Source: JBPESN01 sp051710625 (GTDB lineage Bacteria > Pseudomonadota > Gammaproteobacteria > Enterobacterales > Enterobacteriaceae). From it: DNA of 21,800 bases. A program made the translations under genes and the position numbers. The notes below the pieces were generated by a model. That model ran no database searches, was not told where the DNA came from, and was given only the letters and a program-made list of their open reading frames with translations. Location of the stretch: contig NZ_JBPESN010000038.1 in NCBI RefSeq assembly GCF_051710625.1, forward strand, positions 1-21,800, written 5' to 3'. This document shows positions 7,801 through 15,084 of this stretch, in pieces; within the stretch, counting starts at the first letter, position 1, and each line of letters begins with the position of its first letter.

Positions 7801-8775
7801 GTGAAAAACACCGTCCGCCTTGCCGCACTGACCGTGGCACTTGGAGAGCGCCGGCACCCGTGTCCAGCTGTTTCCGGCCAGCACCTTTCGCTCACAGGAT
7901 ACACGCCCCACAGACGTGGCGCCCTGGCGGCTGGAGGAACCGCAGCGCCGGAGGCTGATTGACGCTGCCCAGGCGCGCCAGACGCCGTACTGCTTTGACT
8001 ATGAGCACCAGGCTATCCCCATGCCCGGGAGAACGGCCAGCCCGCGCCGGCCGCCGGCTGGTATTCGCAGCTGGAATGGGTCGAGGGCCTGGAGCTGTTT
8101 GCAGTGGATGTCGAATGGACCGAGCGTGCCCGTACCCTGATTGCCGCCGGGGAGTACCGCTTTGTCTCCCCGCTGTTTCAGTACGACAGGCGGGGCAATG
8201 TGACCTGCCTGGTAAATGCCGCGCTGACCAACGTGCCGGCGCTTGACGGTATGGCGGCGCTGCTGGCGGCGGCGTCACAACAACTCACGGGAGAAAATAA
8301 CGTGGATGAACTGTTAGAACAACTGCGCTGGATGCTGAATCTGCCGCTGTCGGCCACGCCTAAGGAGGTGACGGTTGAGCTGAAAAAACTCATTGATCGC
8401 CTGTCGGGCGGACAAGGGACGGCGGCCGCCGGCATCAATCTGCTGTCGCTGCTTGGCGAGAAGGATAACCAGATTGCCGCGCTGTCACAGCAGACCAGCA
8501 CGCCCCCTGATCCGGCTGCCTATGCCCCGGCCAGCGTGGTCAATAAGCTGCGTGAGCAGGTGGCGGCACTCGGTCGTCAACTGAGCGGCAACGAAGTCGC
8601 TGCCCTGCTGACGGCGGCGCTCAGTGATGACCGCGTGCTCAAAGGGGCGGATGAGGACTAGGCGCGGCGGCTGGGTGAAAAGACGTAGCGCTGCTGCGTG
8701 AGCACCTGGCCACCCGTCAGCCGATTGCCGCGCTGTCGGGGCTGCAGACCGGCGGCAACGCGCCACAGGGTATCG
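7801..8775 (+). pseudogene. Mu I-like prohead protease/scaffold, frameshifted and joined at its 3' end to baseplate gene sequence
   Basis: Mu gpI-type proteases process the prohead, and the C-terminal part serves as scaffold. The gene begins with GTG (VKNTVRLAALTVALG), shifts frame near 7845 into ESAGTRVQLFPASTF, and keeps the family block QTPYCFDYEHQ. It shifts again near 8020 into ENGQPAPAAGWYSQLEWVEG and then runs open to TAG at 8659-8661, including EYRFVSPLFQYDRRG and AALTNVPALDGM. A further shift restores DVALLREHLATRQPIAALSG to about 8770. The scaffold-like tail (8300-8650) is coiled-coil rich. The expected major capsid gene does not follow; instead baseplate sequence starts within 40 bases, marking a deletion. 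Confidence 0.75.
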
Positions 8776-9357
8776 AGGCGCGGCCATCGCCTCTGGGCGC
8801 ACTGGAATGCGTCGGCGCTGGTGGGGGAGAGTACGCCGGACGTGGAGCTGTTCCAGCATTACGGCCTGACCTCAGCGCCCCACCGGCACCATGGCGGTGG
8901 TGTTGCCGGTGGCGGCCGTACCCCCGCCATAGTATCGTGATTGCCACCGAACACGGCACTTTACCGGCTGCAAGGGCTGGCAAACGGCGAGGTGGCGCTC
9001 TACAGTAACGAAGGCGCCAAAATCGTTATCCGGCGCGAAAAAATTATCGAGGTGGAATGCGACGAGTATCAGGTTAAATGCAAACGCTATCAGGTTCAGG
9101 CCGAAGAGCGCGCCTGCTTCGAGACGCCGATGCTGTCAACCTCACAGGCACTGAGCGCCGAGGGGCCTATCAGCGGCCACGGCGGTATGACGATTAACGG
9201 CGGCGGCGGATCCGGTGGCGCGCTTTGCGGGGGATATTGAGCACCAGGGCGGCACTGCGCAGCGCCGAGGTGGAAATCAAACGGCATCCGGCAAAGTGGA
9301 CACAGGCACCCGATACCTTCTGGGCTGTCCGATGGACCGGTTAACGGGGTAAGATAG
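8776..9357 (+). pseudogene. Phage baseplate assembly protein (Mu gp45 / gpV-like), 5' end deleted, frameshifted
   Basis: Mu gp45-type proteins form the baseplate spike hub. The homologous sequence starts abruptly at STPDVELFQHYGLTSAP (about 8828) without the family's N-terminus. It shifts frame near 8880 to AGTMAVVLPVGGRTP and again near 8962 to YRLQGLANGEVALYSNEGAK, then reads open to TGA at 9238-9240. Beyond it GDIEHQGGT and, after an extra A at 9279-9281, NGIRQSGHRHPIPSGLSDGP lead to a stop at 9355-9357. The histidine- and glycine-rich tail is usual for this family. The upstream boundary with the protease gene lies between about 8770 and 8815 and is the scar of a multi-gene deletion. Confidence 0.75.
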
Positions 9358-9447
9358 CGTCGCGGCTCCCGACGCACACCACCGTACCAGTTACCCTCTA
9401 CGCCCGCGTCACTCCTCCCGCCCCGTCGCCTACCTTACCCTGACGCC

Positions 9448-9796
9448 ATGGACGCACTGATTGACAGCCAGACCGGTGATTACACCAACACTCGCACCAC
9501 TGACTTGCATAACGCGGTCTACCTACGCCTGATGACGCCGCGCAGGCAATATTAGGCTGACCCGGCGCTGGGGTCACGTTTGCACGAACTGGCGCGGGCC
9601 AAAGACTCGGCCACCACCCGGCGACTGGCCCAGCAATATGCCGAACAGGCATTAACCACTGCTGGCCGATAACCGCGCCCGCCGCATTGACGTCCGAGTC
9701 AGCCGTCTGGCACAAGGTGACCTGCGGCTGCATATCGACGTCGTGGCCGCCAACGGCAATTTGCAAACCTTTACTCACCCGGTAAAGGTTATTTAA
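9448..9796 (+). pseudogene. Phage GP46 family baseplate protein, nonsense and frameshift
   Basis: This is the wedge-type baseplate protein next to gp47 in Mu-like phages. It starts MDALIDSQTGDYTNTRTTDL. A TAG at 9553-9555 probably replaces a tryptophan codon, because the sequence resumes as ADPALGSRLHELARAKDS as expected in GP46. A one-base shift near 9655 changes frame to LLADNRARRIDVRVSRLAQG and the gene ends THPVKVI with TAA at 9794-9796. Length (about 115 codons) is normal. About 90 bases between the gp45-like stop and this start carry no recognisable gene. Confidence 0.75.
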
Positions 9797-9808
9797 ACGG
9801 AAATCACC

Positions 9809-10883
9809 ATGTCGCACAGCACCCCCACCCATACCGAGATTGCTGACACGCTCTTGCGCGATATCCGCAACCAGTTGCCGGACGCCGATACCGGTCCCAA
9901 CAAGTGACTACGCGGTGCGCGCGAACGCCATTGCCAGCGCGCTGCAGAGGCTATACCAGCACCAGCTGTGGATAGTGCGGCAAATGTTCTCGAACACCGC
10001 CGACCATGACTATCTGGTAGTGCACGACCGCACGCGCAACCTGACGCCGAAAGCAGCTACCCCGGCCGGCGGCGAAGTACGCCTGACCGGCAGGCAACCC
10101 CGCCGCAAACATTACCAGCCTACTGCAATTGCGCCCCACCGGCAGCCGTCAGCGCTACCAGACCACCGCGCCGGGCACGACAGACGCAACGGACAGCCCG
10201 CCATTTCTCGCCCGCGCCCTGCAAAGCGGTACCCAGGGCAATCTGGCGGACAATACGCCAGCAACGCTGCTGATGGCTCCAGCCGGTGTTGACAACAACG
10301 GCACTATCACCCGCATGGTCGGCGGCAGCGAGGCCGAATCCGACGCCGCCCTGCCGGCACGTCTGCTGGAGGTGATACGTCGTCCGCCGGCGGGAGGCAA
10401 TCAATACGATTACCATCGCTGGGCGGTCTCCCTGCCCGGCGTCACCGAAGTCCATGTCTACCCGCTGCGCCGGGGCTACGGTACGGTGGATGTGGTAATA
10501 GTCACCCATAACGACCTGCCGTCGCCGGAGACGCTTAAGGCGGTGCAGCGCCACCTTGACAAGATGCGCTCGGTCACCGCGAAAGACTGTCTGGTGCTGG
10601 CCCCCGAGGAGGTGAAAGCCGGTATCACGGCCCAGGTCAGCCTGAGCAATCTGACGCTGGAGGCCGCCCGCAAACAAATTACGACCGCGCTCAGTGACTA
10701 TGTTAACTGCCTGGCCCCCGGTGAAGTGGCGGTCAGAACCTAGCTGGGGCGCTGATATCCGAGGTGGTCGGCGTGGTGGACTTCCAGTTGCTTGCCCCCA
10801 GCACCAATGTGGTGCCGGTGGTGAACAAGCAGACCGTGCAGTGGGTGCGCGCTGGCACCATCATAGTGGAGGAAATGCCATGA
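9809..10883 (+). pseudogene. Baseplate J-like protein (Mu gp47), three frameshifts
   Basis: Gp47/gpJ proteins build the baseplate rim. The gene starts MSHSTPTHTEIADTLLRDIR 12 bases after gp46. Lesions: TGA at 9905-9907 caused by a frame change near 9898 (resuming SDYAVRANAIASALQRLYQH and IVRQMFSNTADHDYLVVHD), a shift near 10095, and loss of one G near 10748. The longest surviving piece (10129-10743) includes GGSEAESDAALPARLLEVIR, the signature of the Baseplate_J domain, and LPGVTEVHVYPLRRGYGTVD. It ends with WVRAGTIIVEEMP at TGA 10881-10883, overlapping the next gene as ATGA. The identification is secure; the product would be fragmentary. Confidence 0.85.
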
Positions 10884-11466
10884 ACAGCCGCGATTACGCG
10901 CCGCTGCTCAGTGCCCTGCTGCCACCGAAAAGCTATGCGCTGACCGGTAAGCGACTCGGTGTCGAACTGCAGGCCGAGGGGAAGAGCTTAGCACAGCTAG
11001 AAATCCGCGCCGGCGAAGTGACTGACGGTATCACGCCCTTTCTGGCAGTCGGGCTGCTGGTCGACTGGGAGCGGATGTTGGGAATTTCCCCCGACAGCAG
11101 CATGACGCTACAGGCGCGTCGCCAGCAGGTACTGGCCAAGATTAACGCCGCTGGTGGCCTGAGCCGGCAATACTTTATCAGCTTGGCCAAATCGCTAGGT
11201 TACCGCGTCACCCTCGACGAGCCGGAGCCGTTCCGCGCCGGCATTGTCCGGGCCGCCGAGCGTATCTGGGTGCCGGAGATTATCTGGCTGTGGATAGTCA
11301 ATATCGATGACGCACAGGTGCCGGTCTACCGCTTCCGCGCCGGTAGCTCGATGGCCGGGGAAAGCTGCTGACCTTTGGGCAGAACCTGATTGAAGGGCTG
11401 TTTAAGGACCTGAAACCCGCGCACACCCAGGTGGTGTTTAACTACAGAGAGAAAACGCGCCCATGA
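10880..11466 (+). pseudogene. Tail protein of the Mu gp48 / DUF2313 family, late frameshift
   Basis: The gene starts MNSRDYAPLLSALLPPKSYA in the ATGA overlap with gp47. The body is open for 163 codons, includes the family landmarks LQARRQQVLAKINAAGGLSR and YFISLAKSLGYRVTLDEPEP, and then ends at TGA after AGSSMAGESC (11371). Loss of one A in the preceding A run explains this: the neighbouring frame gives KLLTFGQNLIEGLFKDLKP and HTQVVFNYREKTRP, then TGA at 11464-11466 overlapping the fibre start. About 30 C-terminal residues are therefore replaced. The protein normally links the baseplate to the tail fibres. Confidence 0.8.
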
Positions 11467-12692
11467 AGGATATTATCGCGCCGACTGACAGCGAGGACGG
11501 GCTGTTTCATGACGGCGACCCGGCGGGCGACGTCAGGGGGACCGTGGTCTACGCCCAGTGGCTAAACGCCATGCAGGGGGCGGTCATCGATACCCAGACC
11601 GAGCAGAAAAATATTCTGGCGGCCGCCGGAATGCAGCCCAACCCGGCGCAACATAACCCGCTGGCCGAGGTCATCAAGGGGTTGATTGCGCAAGCCCGGC
11701 AGGAGAATGAAAAACGCAGCCTACTCAGGAAAAACAACGGCACGGATATCTTGGATAAGGCGGTGTTCGTGGCCAATCTGGGGTTAAAAAATATCGTTGA
11801 ACAGGCACAAAACGCACTGGACAAACGTACCAATGGCACGGTTAACGGCAGTCTGCAGATCACCCATTCGGTCAATGTCGGCGACAGCGATTCAGGGCTG
11901 ATTGCCAATGACAAAGGCAACGTGGCGCTGTACGCCAACAACGTCAAAACCGGCGAATGGAATACCCAGCGCCTACATTGGGTACAAGACCTTGAAGTGG
12001 GTGGAAAACTGACCGCCAGTGGCGGAGCGACCTTTGGCAAAGCCGTCTCGCTATCCGGTGGCGGCCATCCCACGGATATTCTTCATTTTTATGGCCGGGG
12101 GCAAAGCGGCAACGAGACACGTTCAGGTGAATGCCGCTATTACCCTTATCTGGGCAATCCCATGAGCACGGAATTTTACGGTGCCGATGTGGTGGGCAGT
12201 CATTATGAACATCGCCTTATTATTAATCGCGCTGGCGGTAACATTAAGTGGTTCGTTTTTAAGGATGACGGTAGCGCTTGTGCCATGCAGGGGCACTGGC
12301 AAAATAACTCGGACCGGCGGATAAAAAGCAATATTGCGAAAATAGAAAATGGCCTTGCAAAAGTCGAAACGCTGACGGGCTACACGTATGTCCTTGCCGA
12401 ATATCGTCAGGCGGGTGTGATGGCCGATGAGCTGGAAAAGGTTCTGCCTGAAGCAGTAGGTAATTCGGGGGATTACCACGAAAGTGATGGCACGGTTGTC
12501 AAGAATGTAAAAGCCGTCGCCTACGGCAGTATCACTGCGTTGCTGATTGAAGCAATAAAAGACCTGTCCGCGAAAGTGAAAGCGCAGCAGGCAGAGATTG
12601 AAGCACTGAAAGCCGTAATGCGCTTAGCGCTGGACGTGGCCGAATCACCGGCACAGACTCAGAATATGGATAATAACGGGGAGACACCCTAA
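11463..12692 (+). CDS. Tail fibre protein with C-terminal S74 intramolecular chaperone domain
   Basis: A complete 409-residue frame in the midst of wrecked phage genes. The N-terminus (MKDIIAPTDSEDGLFHDGD, WLNAMQGAVIDTQTEQKNIL) is the baseplate-attachment module shared with the next gene. The middle is a glycine- and asparagine-rich shaft (TNGTVNGSLQITHSVNVGDS). The C-terminus matches the peptidase S74 chaperone of endosialidase-type fibres, which trimerises the fibre and cuts itself off. SDRRIK places the Ser-Asp at 283-284 and the catalytic lysine at 288. It then has GVMADELEKVLPEAV and a final coiled coil (KDLSAKVKAQQAEIEALKAV). It overlaps gp48 by four bases. The fibre would set receptor binding. 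All key residues are present, so the product could fold. Confidence 0.85.
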   Translation: MKDIIAPTDSEDGLFHDGDPAGDVRGTVVYAQWLNAMQGAVIDTQTEQKNILAAAGMQPNPAQHNPLAEVIKGLIAQARQENEKRSLLRKNNGTDILDKAVFVANLGLKNIVEQAQNALDKRTNGTVNGSLQITHSVNVGDSDSGLIANDKGNVALYANNVKTGEWNTQRLHWVQDLEVGGKLTASGGATFGKAVSLSGGGHPTDILHFYGRGQSGNETRSGECRYYPYLGNPMSTEFYGADVVGSHYEHRLIINRAGGNIKWFVFKDDGSACAMQGHWQNNSDRRIKSNIAKIENGLAKVETLTGYTYVLAEYRQAGVMADELEKVLPEAVGNSGDYHESDGTVVKNVKAVAYGSITALLIEAIKDLSAKVKAQQAEIEALKAVMRLALDVAESPAQTQNMDNNGETP

Positions 12693-13084
12693 ATGAAAGA
12701 GATTATTTCGCTAATCGATACTGCCGATGGCGTCTTCCATGATGGCGACCCGTCTATCGGTGCTGGCGGGGCTGTGGTGCACGCCAAATGGCTGAATGCC
12801 ATGCAGGGCGCAATGATTGATACCCAGACGGAGCATAATAATATTTTGGCTGAGGTGGACATGAAGCCCGATAGCAGCTAGTCGGCGCAGTTACTGGCAG
12901 CGATTAAGACCATTGCAACAAGTATTGCGGCAGAGACCAGCGCCAGTATCCTGCCTATCGGTGCCCCTATCGCCTGGCCGTCGGATAATATTTCCGCAGG
13001 CTATGCCCTGATGCAGGGACAGACGTTTGATAAAAGTAAATATCCGAAATTGGCAATGGCTTACCCATCAGGGATCATTTCTGG
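12693..13084 (+). pseudogene. Second tail fibre gene, nonsense-mutated and cut by an IS element
   Basis: The start MKEIISLIDTADGVFHDGD follows the first fibre's TAA directly, with GGGGAG at 12679-12684 upstream. The first 62 residues repeat the first fibre's N-terminal module at about 60 percent identity by eye (WLNAMQGAMIDTQTEHNNIL). TAG at 12879-12881 stops it. The frame continues SAQLLAAIKTIATSIAAETS and then a tail-collar-like block, PIAWPSDNISAGYALMQGQ and FDKSKYPKLAMAYPSG, up to the IS left boundary near 13084. No continuation is recognisable beyond the IS. The shared N-terminus with a different downstream domain suggests fibre-tip exchange by recombination. Confidence 0.75.
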
Positions 13085-13090
13085 TAGTGG

Positions 13091-13967
13091 TCAACTAAAA
13101 CTGGGCACCGCGTTAGCGTTTTTCCAGTATCTATTTTTCTGATTCGGTTGATGGCAACCCACCGTTATATTCATGCGGCCTGAGTGCGCTATAATATCCC
13201 ACGATATAGTCGGTAATTTTGTGAGCTGCTTAGCTGAAGCTTGTGTAGCCCGCCCGCTACCGGCATCTACTCGTTTTTCAGACTTCTGAAGGAGCGCTCC
13301 GTCGGACTGTTATCCTAACAGTTACCACGCCGACTTATGCTTTGTTTGATCCGGTAACGCCACAGGAACTGTCGGAACTGCCTGCTCGTGTAGTGGCTAC
13401 CCTGATTGCTGTGGAACACCACTCCGGCTGGTGTAGCACGCGTTTCCCATGCCATTTCCAGTGCTTTGATAATCAGTCTGCTGTCCGGGGAGAACGACAT
13501 AGCCCATCCCAGCGTTTCCCGGTCCAGATATACGTCACATCGCCGCACCATACCTGGATTGGCTCCGTTATAGCGAACTGGCGCTCAAGATAATTGGAGA
13601 TCGCAACATGCTCCTGACTGTCACGCTTATACTTGTGCGTCGGCTGCTGACAACTGACCAGCCCCAGCTTTTTCATGAACCTGCCTGCGAGCCAGCGCCC
13701 CATCCGGAAGCCTCTCTGGGTTGCCGTGGTGGCGATACTTCTCGCGCCAGCTGCACCATGGCTAATATTATGCAGTTCATAAACCCGACTGCGCAATACC
13801 GTTCGCCTGCCGTCTGGCCTGTCAGGACGACTTTTCCAGTATTTGTAACTGCTGTGATGAACCCTGAACACGTGGTAGAGTATGGCCACAGGATAATGCG
13901 CTCTGAGCTTCCCGATTAACGAGAACTGTTCAGGGAGTCTGACATCAAGAGCGCTGTAGCCTTTTTT
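13091..13967 (-). pseudogene. IS3-family transposase orfB (DDE integrase), deleted and mutated
   Basis: The catalytic half of the transposase. Read from the frameshift site it gives GYSALDVRLPEQFSLIGKLR, VHHSSYKYWKSRPDR and IQVWCGDVTYIWTGKRW, which contains the first catalytic Asp. About 14 codons after that point are missing and the frame changes near 13520, resuming WAMSFSPDSRLIIKALEMAW. The second catalytic Asp, normally in HSDQG, is Asn here (FHSNQGSHYTS). Further TAG codons and shifts follow RRGNC, and the gene ends NAVPSFS-like at a TGA (13091-13093) just inside the terminal repeat. It cannot transpose unless served by another copy's enzyme. Confidence 0.8.
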
Positions 13968-14218
13968 AATATTTTGTTTTCCATTTCAATGCGTTGTACC
14001 TTCTTCTTGAGCTCACGTATTTCGATTTGTTCTGGGGTTATGGGAGAGGCTTTTGGCGTTTTCCCCTGTCGCTTATCACGCAGTTGTTTTACCCATTTTG
14101 TCACCGTAGAAAGGCTGACGTCCATGGCTTTTGCTGCTTGCGCGGCGGTGTAATTTTGGTCGACAAACAGTTGAGCGGATTCGCGTTTGAATTCAGGACT
14201 AAAATTTCTTCTTTTCAT
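13916..14218 (-). CDS. IS3-family transposase orfA, helix-turn-helix protein
   Basis: An intact 100-residue frame, MKRRNFSPEFKRESAQLF to MSDSLNSSR. The helix-turn-helix AAQAAKAMDVSLSTVTKWVK (about residues 23-42) binds the terminal repeats, and the leucine-zipper-like end (IEIRELKKKVQRIEMENKIL) mediates dimer contacts. The start at 14218 is preferred over the upstream in-frame ATG at 14254 because the family begins at MKRRNFS. Its 3' part overlaps orfB in the minus-one frame, so normally a fusion transposase would be made by frameshifting. Alone it can act only as an inhibitor or repressor. Confidence 0.8.
   Translation of the reverse strand: MKRRNFSPEFKRESAQLFVDQNYTAAQAAKAMDVSLSTVTKWVKQLRDKRQGKTPKASPITPEQIEIRELKKKVQRIEMENKILKKATALLMSDSLNSSR
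13961..13967 (-). promoter_or_regulatory. Programmed -1 frameshift site A-AAA-AAG of the IS
   Basis: On the minus strand AAAAAAG lies within the orfA codons for ILKKA. Slipping back by one base leads directly into orfB (KKGYSALDVRLPE). This heptamer is the usual slippery signal of IS3-group elements. No downstream pseudoknot was worked out. Confidence 0.7.
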
Positions 14219-14288
14219 TGGTGCACCCGTGTTGTTCTGAGGTGAGCATATCACCTCTGTTCAGGTGGCCAAATTCAGTGTGCCACTA

Positions 14289-14452
14289 CAAACAATCTGT
14301 ATCTCCTAAGGGGAGTAGCTGGAGAAGCTTGCCGCCCGCCTTAGCTATAGATTTTGCAATCAGTTCTGGACTGTCCAAAATAGCCATTTTTTAGGGTTTA
14401 AAAGAGTCCAGAATTGTCTGCAAATTAGTCCAGAATATTTTGCATCGCTACA
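14289..14452 (+). other. Right terminal segment of the transposable prophage with putative transposase-binding sites
   Basis: Between the IS and the host gene lies AT-rich sequence ending ...ATCGCTACA. On the reverse strand the end starts TGTAGCGATG, matching the TG/CA termini of Mu-like phages. The ten-base site AGTCCAGAAT occurs at 14405-14414 and 14427-14436 (22-bp spacing). A variant, TGTCCAAAAT, lies at 14372-14381 (33 bp from the next), and an inverted TTCTGGACT at 14364-14372. Mu's right end also has three transposase sites, two of them 22 bp apart. Immediately outside, at 14453, the spore-coat-U-type gene resumes exactly on a codon boundary. The end assignment is inferred from this boundary, without seeing the left end. 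Confidence 0.65.
14405..14436 (-). repeat. Pair of direct ten-base repeats at the prophage end
   Basis: AGTCCAGAAT is repeated exactly at 14405-14414 and 14427-14436, starts 22 bp apart (about two helical turns). On the reverse strand it reads ATTCTGGACT. The spacing and location fit end sites bound by a MuA-like transposase. Confidence 0.65.
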
Positions 14453-14803
14453 CATGTAATGCGCGTTGGCGGTCACGGTACCATATGGGGTATTGGACGG
14501 GGCGGGATTGCTGCTGCCGGTTATCTGCACAATATGGGATGCGGCGCCATCCGAGCAGCGCACGCGGATACCATTGTCGATGGCGCCGCTCATGGTCGCC
14601 TTAAGGGTGTCGAACGTCGCGGCATGAGTGCCGAAATCCAGATTGCCGAAATTGGCGTTAGTGGTGGCTGGGTCGCCGTTAATCAAGCAGCCGTTAGTCA
14701 GGGTAAGCATCGCGTTTATCGTACCGGTGGCTTCGGCGGCACGCGCCGAATAACAGCGGAAAACGCCGGCCAAACAGCTGACAGCCAAAAGCGTCTTACT
14801 CAT
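14453..14803 (-). pseudogene. Spore coat U (SCPU) domain secreted protein, truncated by the prophage
   Basis: The gene starts at 14803 (MSKTLLAVSCLAG) after AGGA five bases upstream. A signal peptide runs to about residue 25 (cleavage after YSARA). The mature part begins AEATGTINAMLTLTNGCLIN, with the first cysteine of the SCPU fold and then NFGNLDFGTHAATFDTL and GIRVRCSDGA, the second cysteine. SCPU proteins are secreted fimbria-like subunits exported by chaperone-usher systems. The homology stops after residue 117 (TANAHYM), exactly where the putative phage end begins, so roughly the C-terminal third is missing. The frame runs on into phage DNA to a stop at 14360. No chaperone or usher gene is in the window. 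Confidence 0.75.
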
Positions 14804-15084
14804 AATCATCCTCGAACATGATGAAGTGAACGATGCTTTTCGCCTGGTGAAAACAAAGAAAACGCCGAATGGATTGTTACGCGCCGGGGGGCGTAACCGG
14901 ATTTGACTCGTAATTATCGGTGCGTCGTTGCCGTCGACACAGCTTTATTTAAGCAGAGTTTGTCCATTGAGCAAGACACGGAACGCTTTTTTTCTCTTTC
15001 GCTACCGCCGAACTCCCTACCGCAGGCGAAGGCAAGCCAGACGGCGCGGCACCGTAAAACGTTACCGTGTCGGACACTGACGGA
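14804..15084. other. Intergenic region between the SCPU gene and hemB
   Basis: No gene is seen in these 281 bases. It must hold the SCPU gene's promoter and the hemB 3' end, both on the minus strand. Just after the hemB stop (minus strand) is a short hairpin, GTGTC-C-GACAC, followed by GGTAACGTTTT, a possible weak terminator around 15050-15075. A T7 run lies near 14990. Confidence 0.35.

Larger units (their letters stand above)
13085..14288 (-). mobile_element. IS3-family insertion sequence, decayed
   Basis: The element is about 1.2 kb, read on the minus strand. Its ends are imperfect inverted repeats: TAGTGGTCAACTAAAACTGG at the low-coordinate end and TAGTGGCACACTGAATTTGG (reverse strand) at the high end, about 18 of 25 matches by eye. 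Inside are orfA and orfB arranged as in the IS3 group with a slippery heptamer between them. The element interrupts the second tail fibre. I do not see a clear target-site duplication, because the fibre sequence does not resume on the far side, so a deletion beside the element is likely. The transposase is dead (see orfB). Exact outer bases are uncertain by a few positions. Confidence 0.8.

Noticed and set aside
1..14452. All frameshifts being sequencing errors
   Set aside because: Lesions also include many nonsense substitutions, codon losses, motif substitutions (Walker B, HSDQG), an IS insertion and multi-gene deletions, while hemB, the fibre and the regulator are clean. Some single-base run differences could still be errors.
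14459..14821. Plus-strand open frame of 120 codons over the SCPU gene
   Set aside because: The minus strand carries a signal peptide and SCPU motifs at a good ribosome-binding site; this is its shadow.
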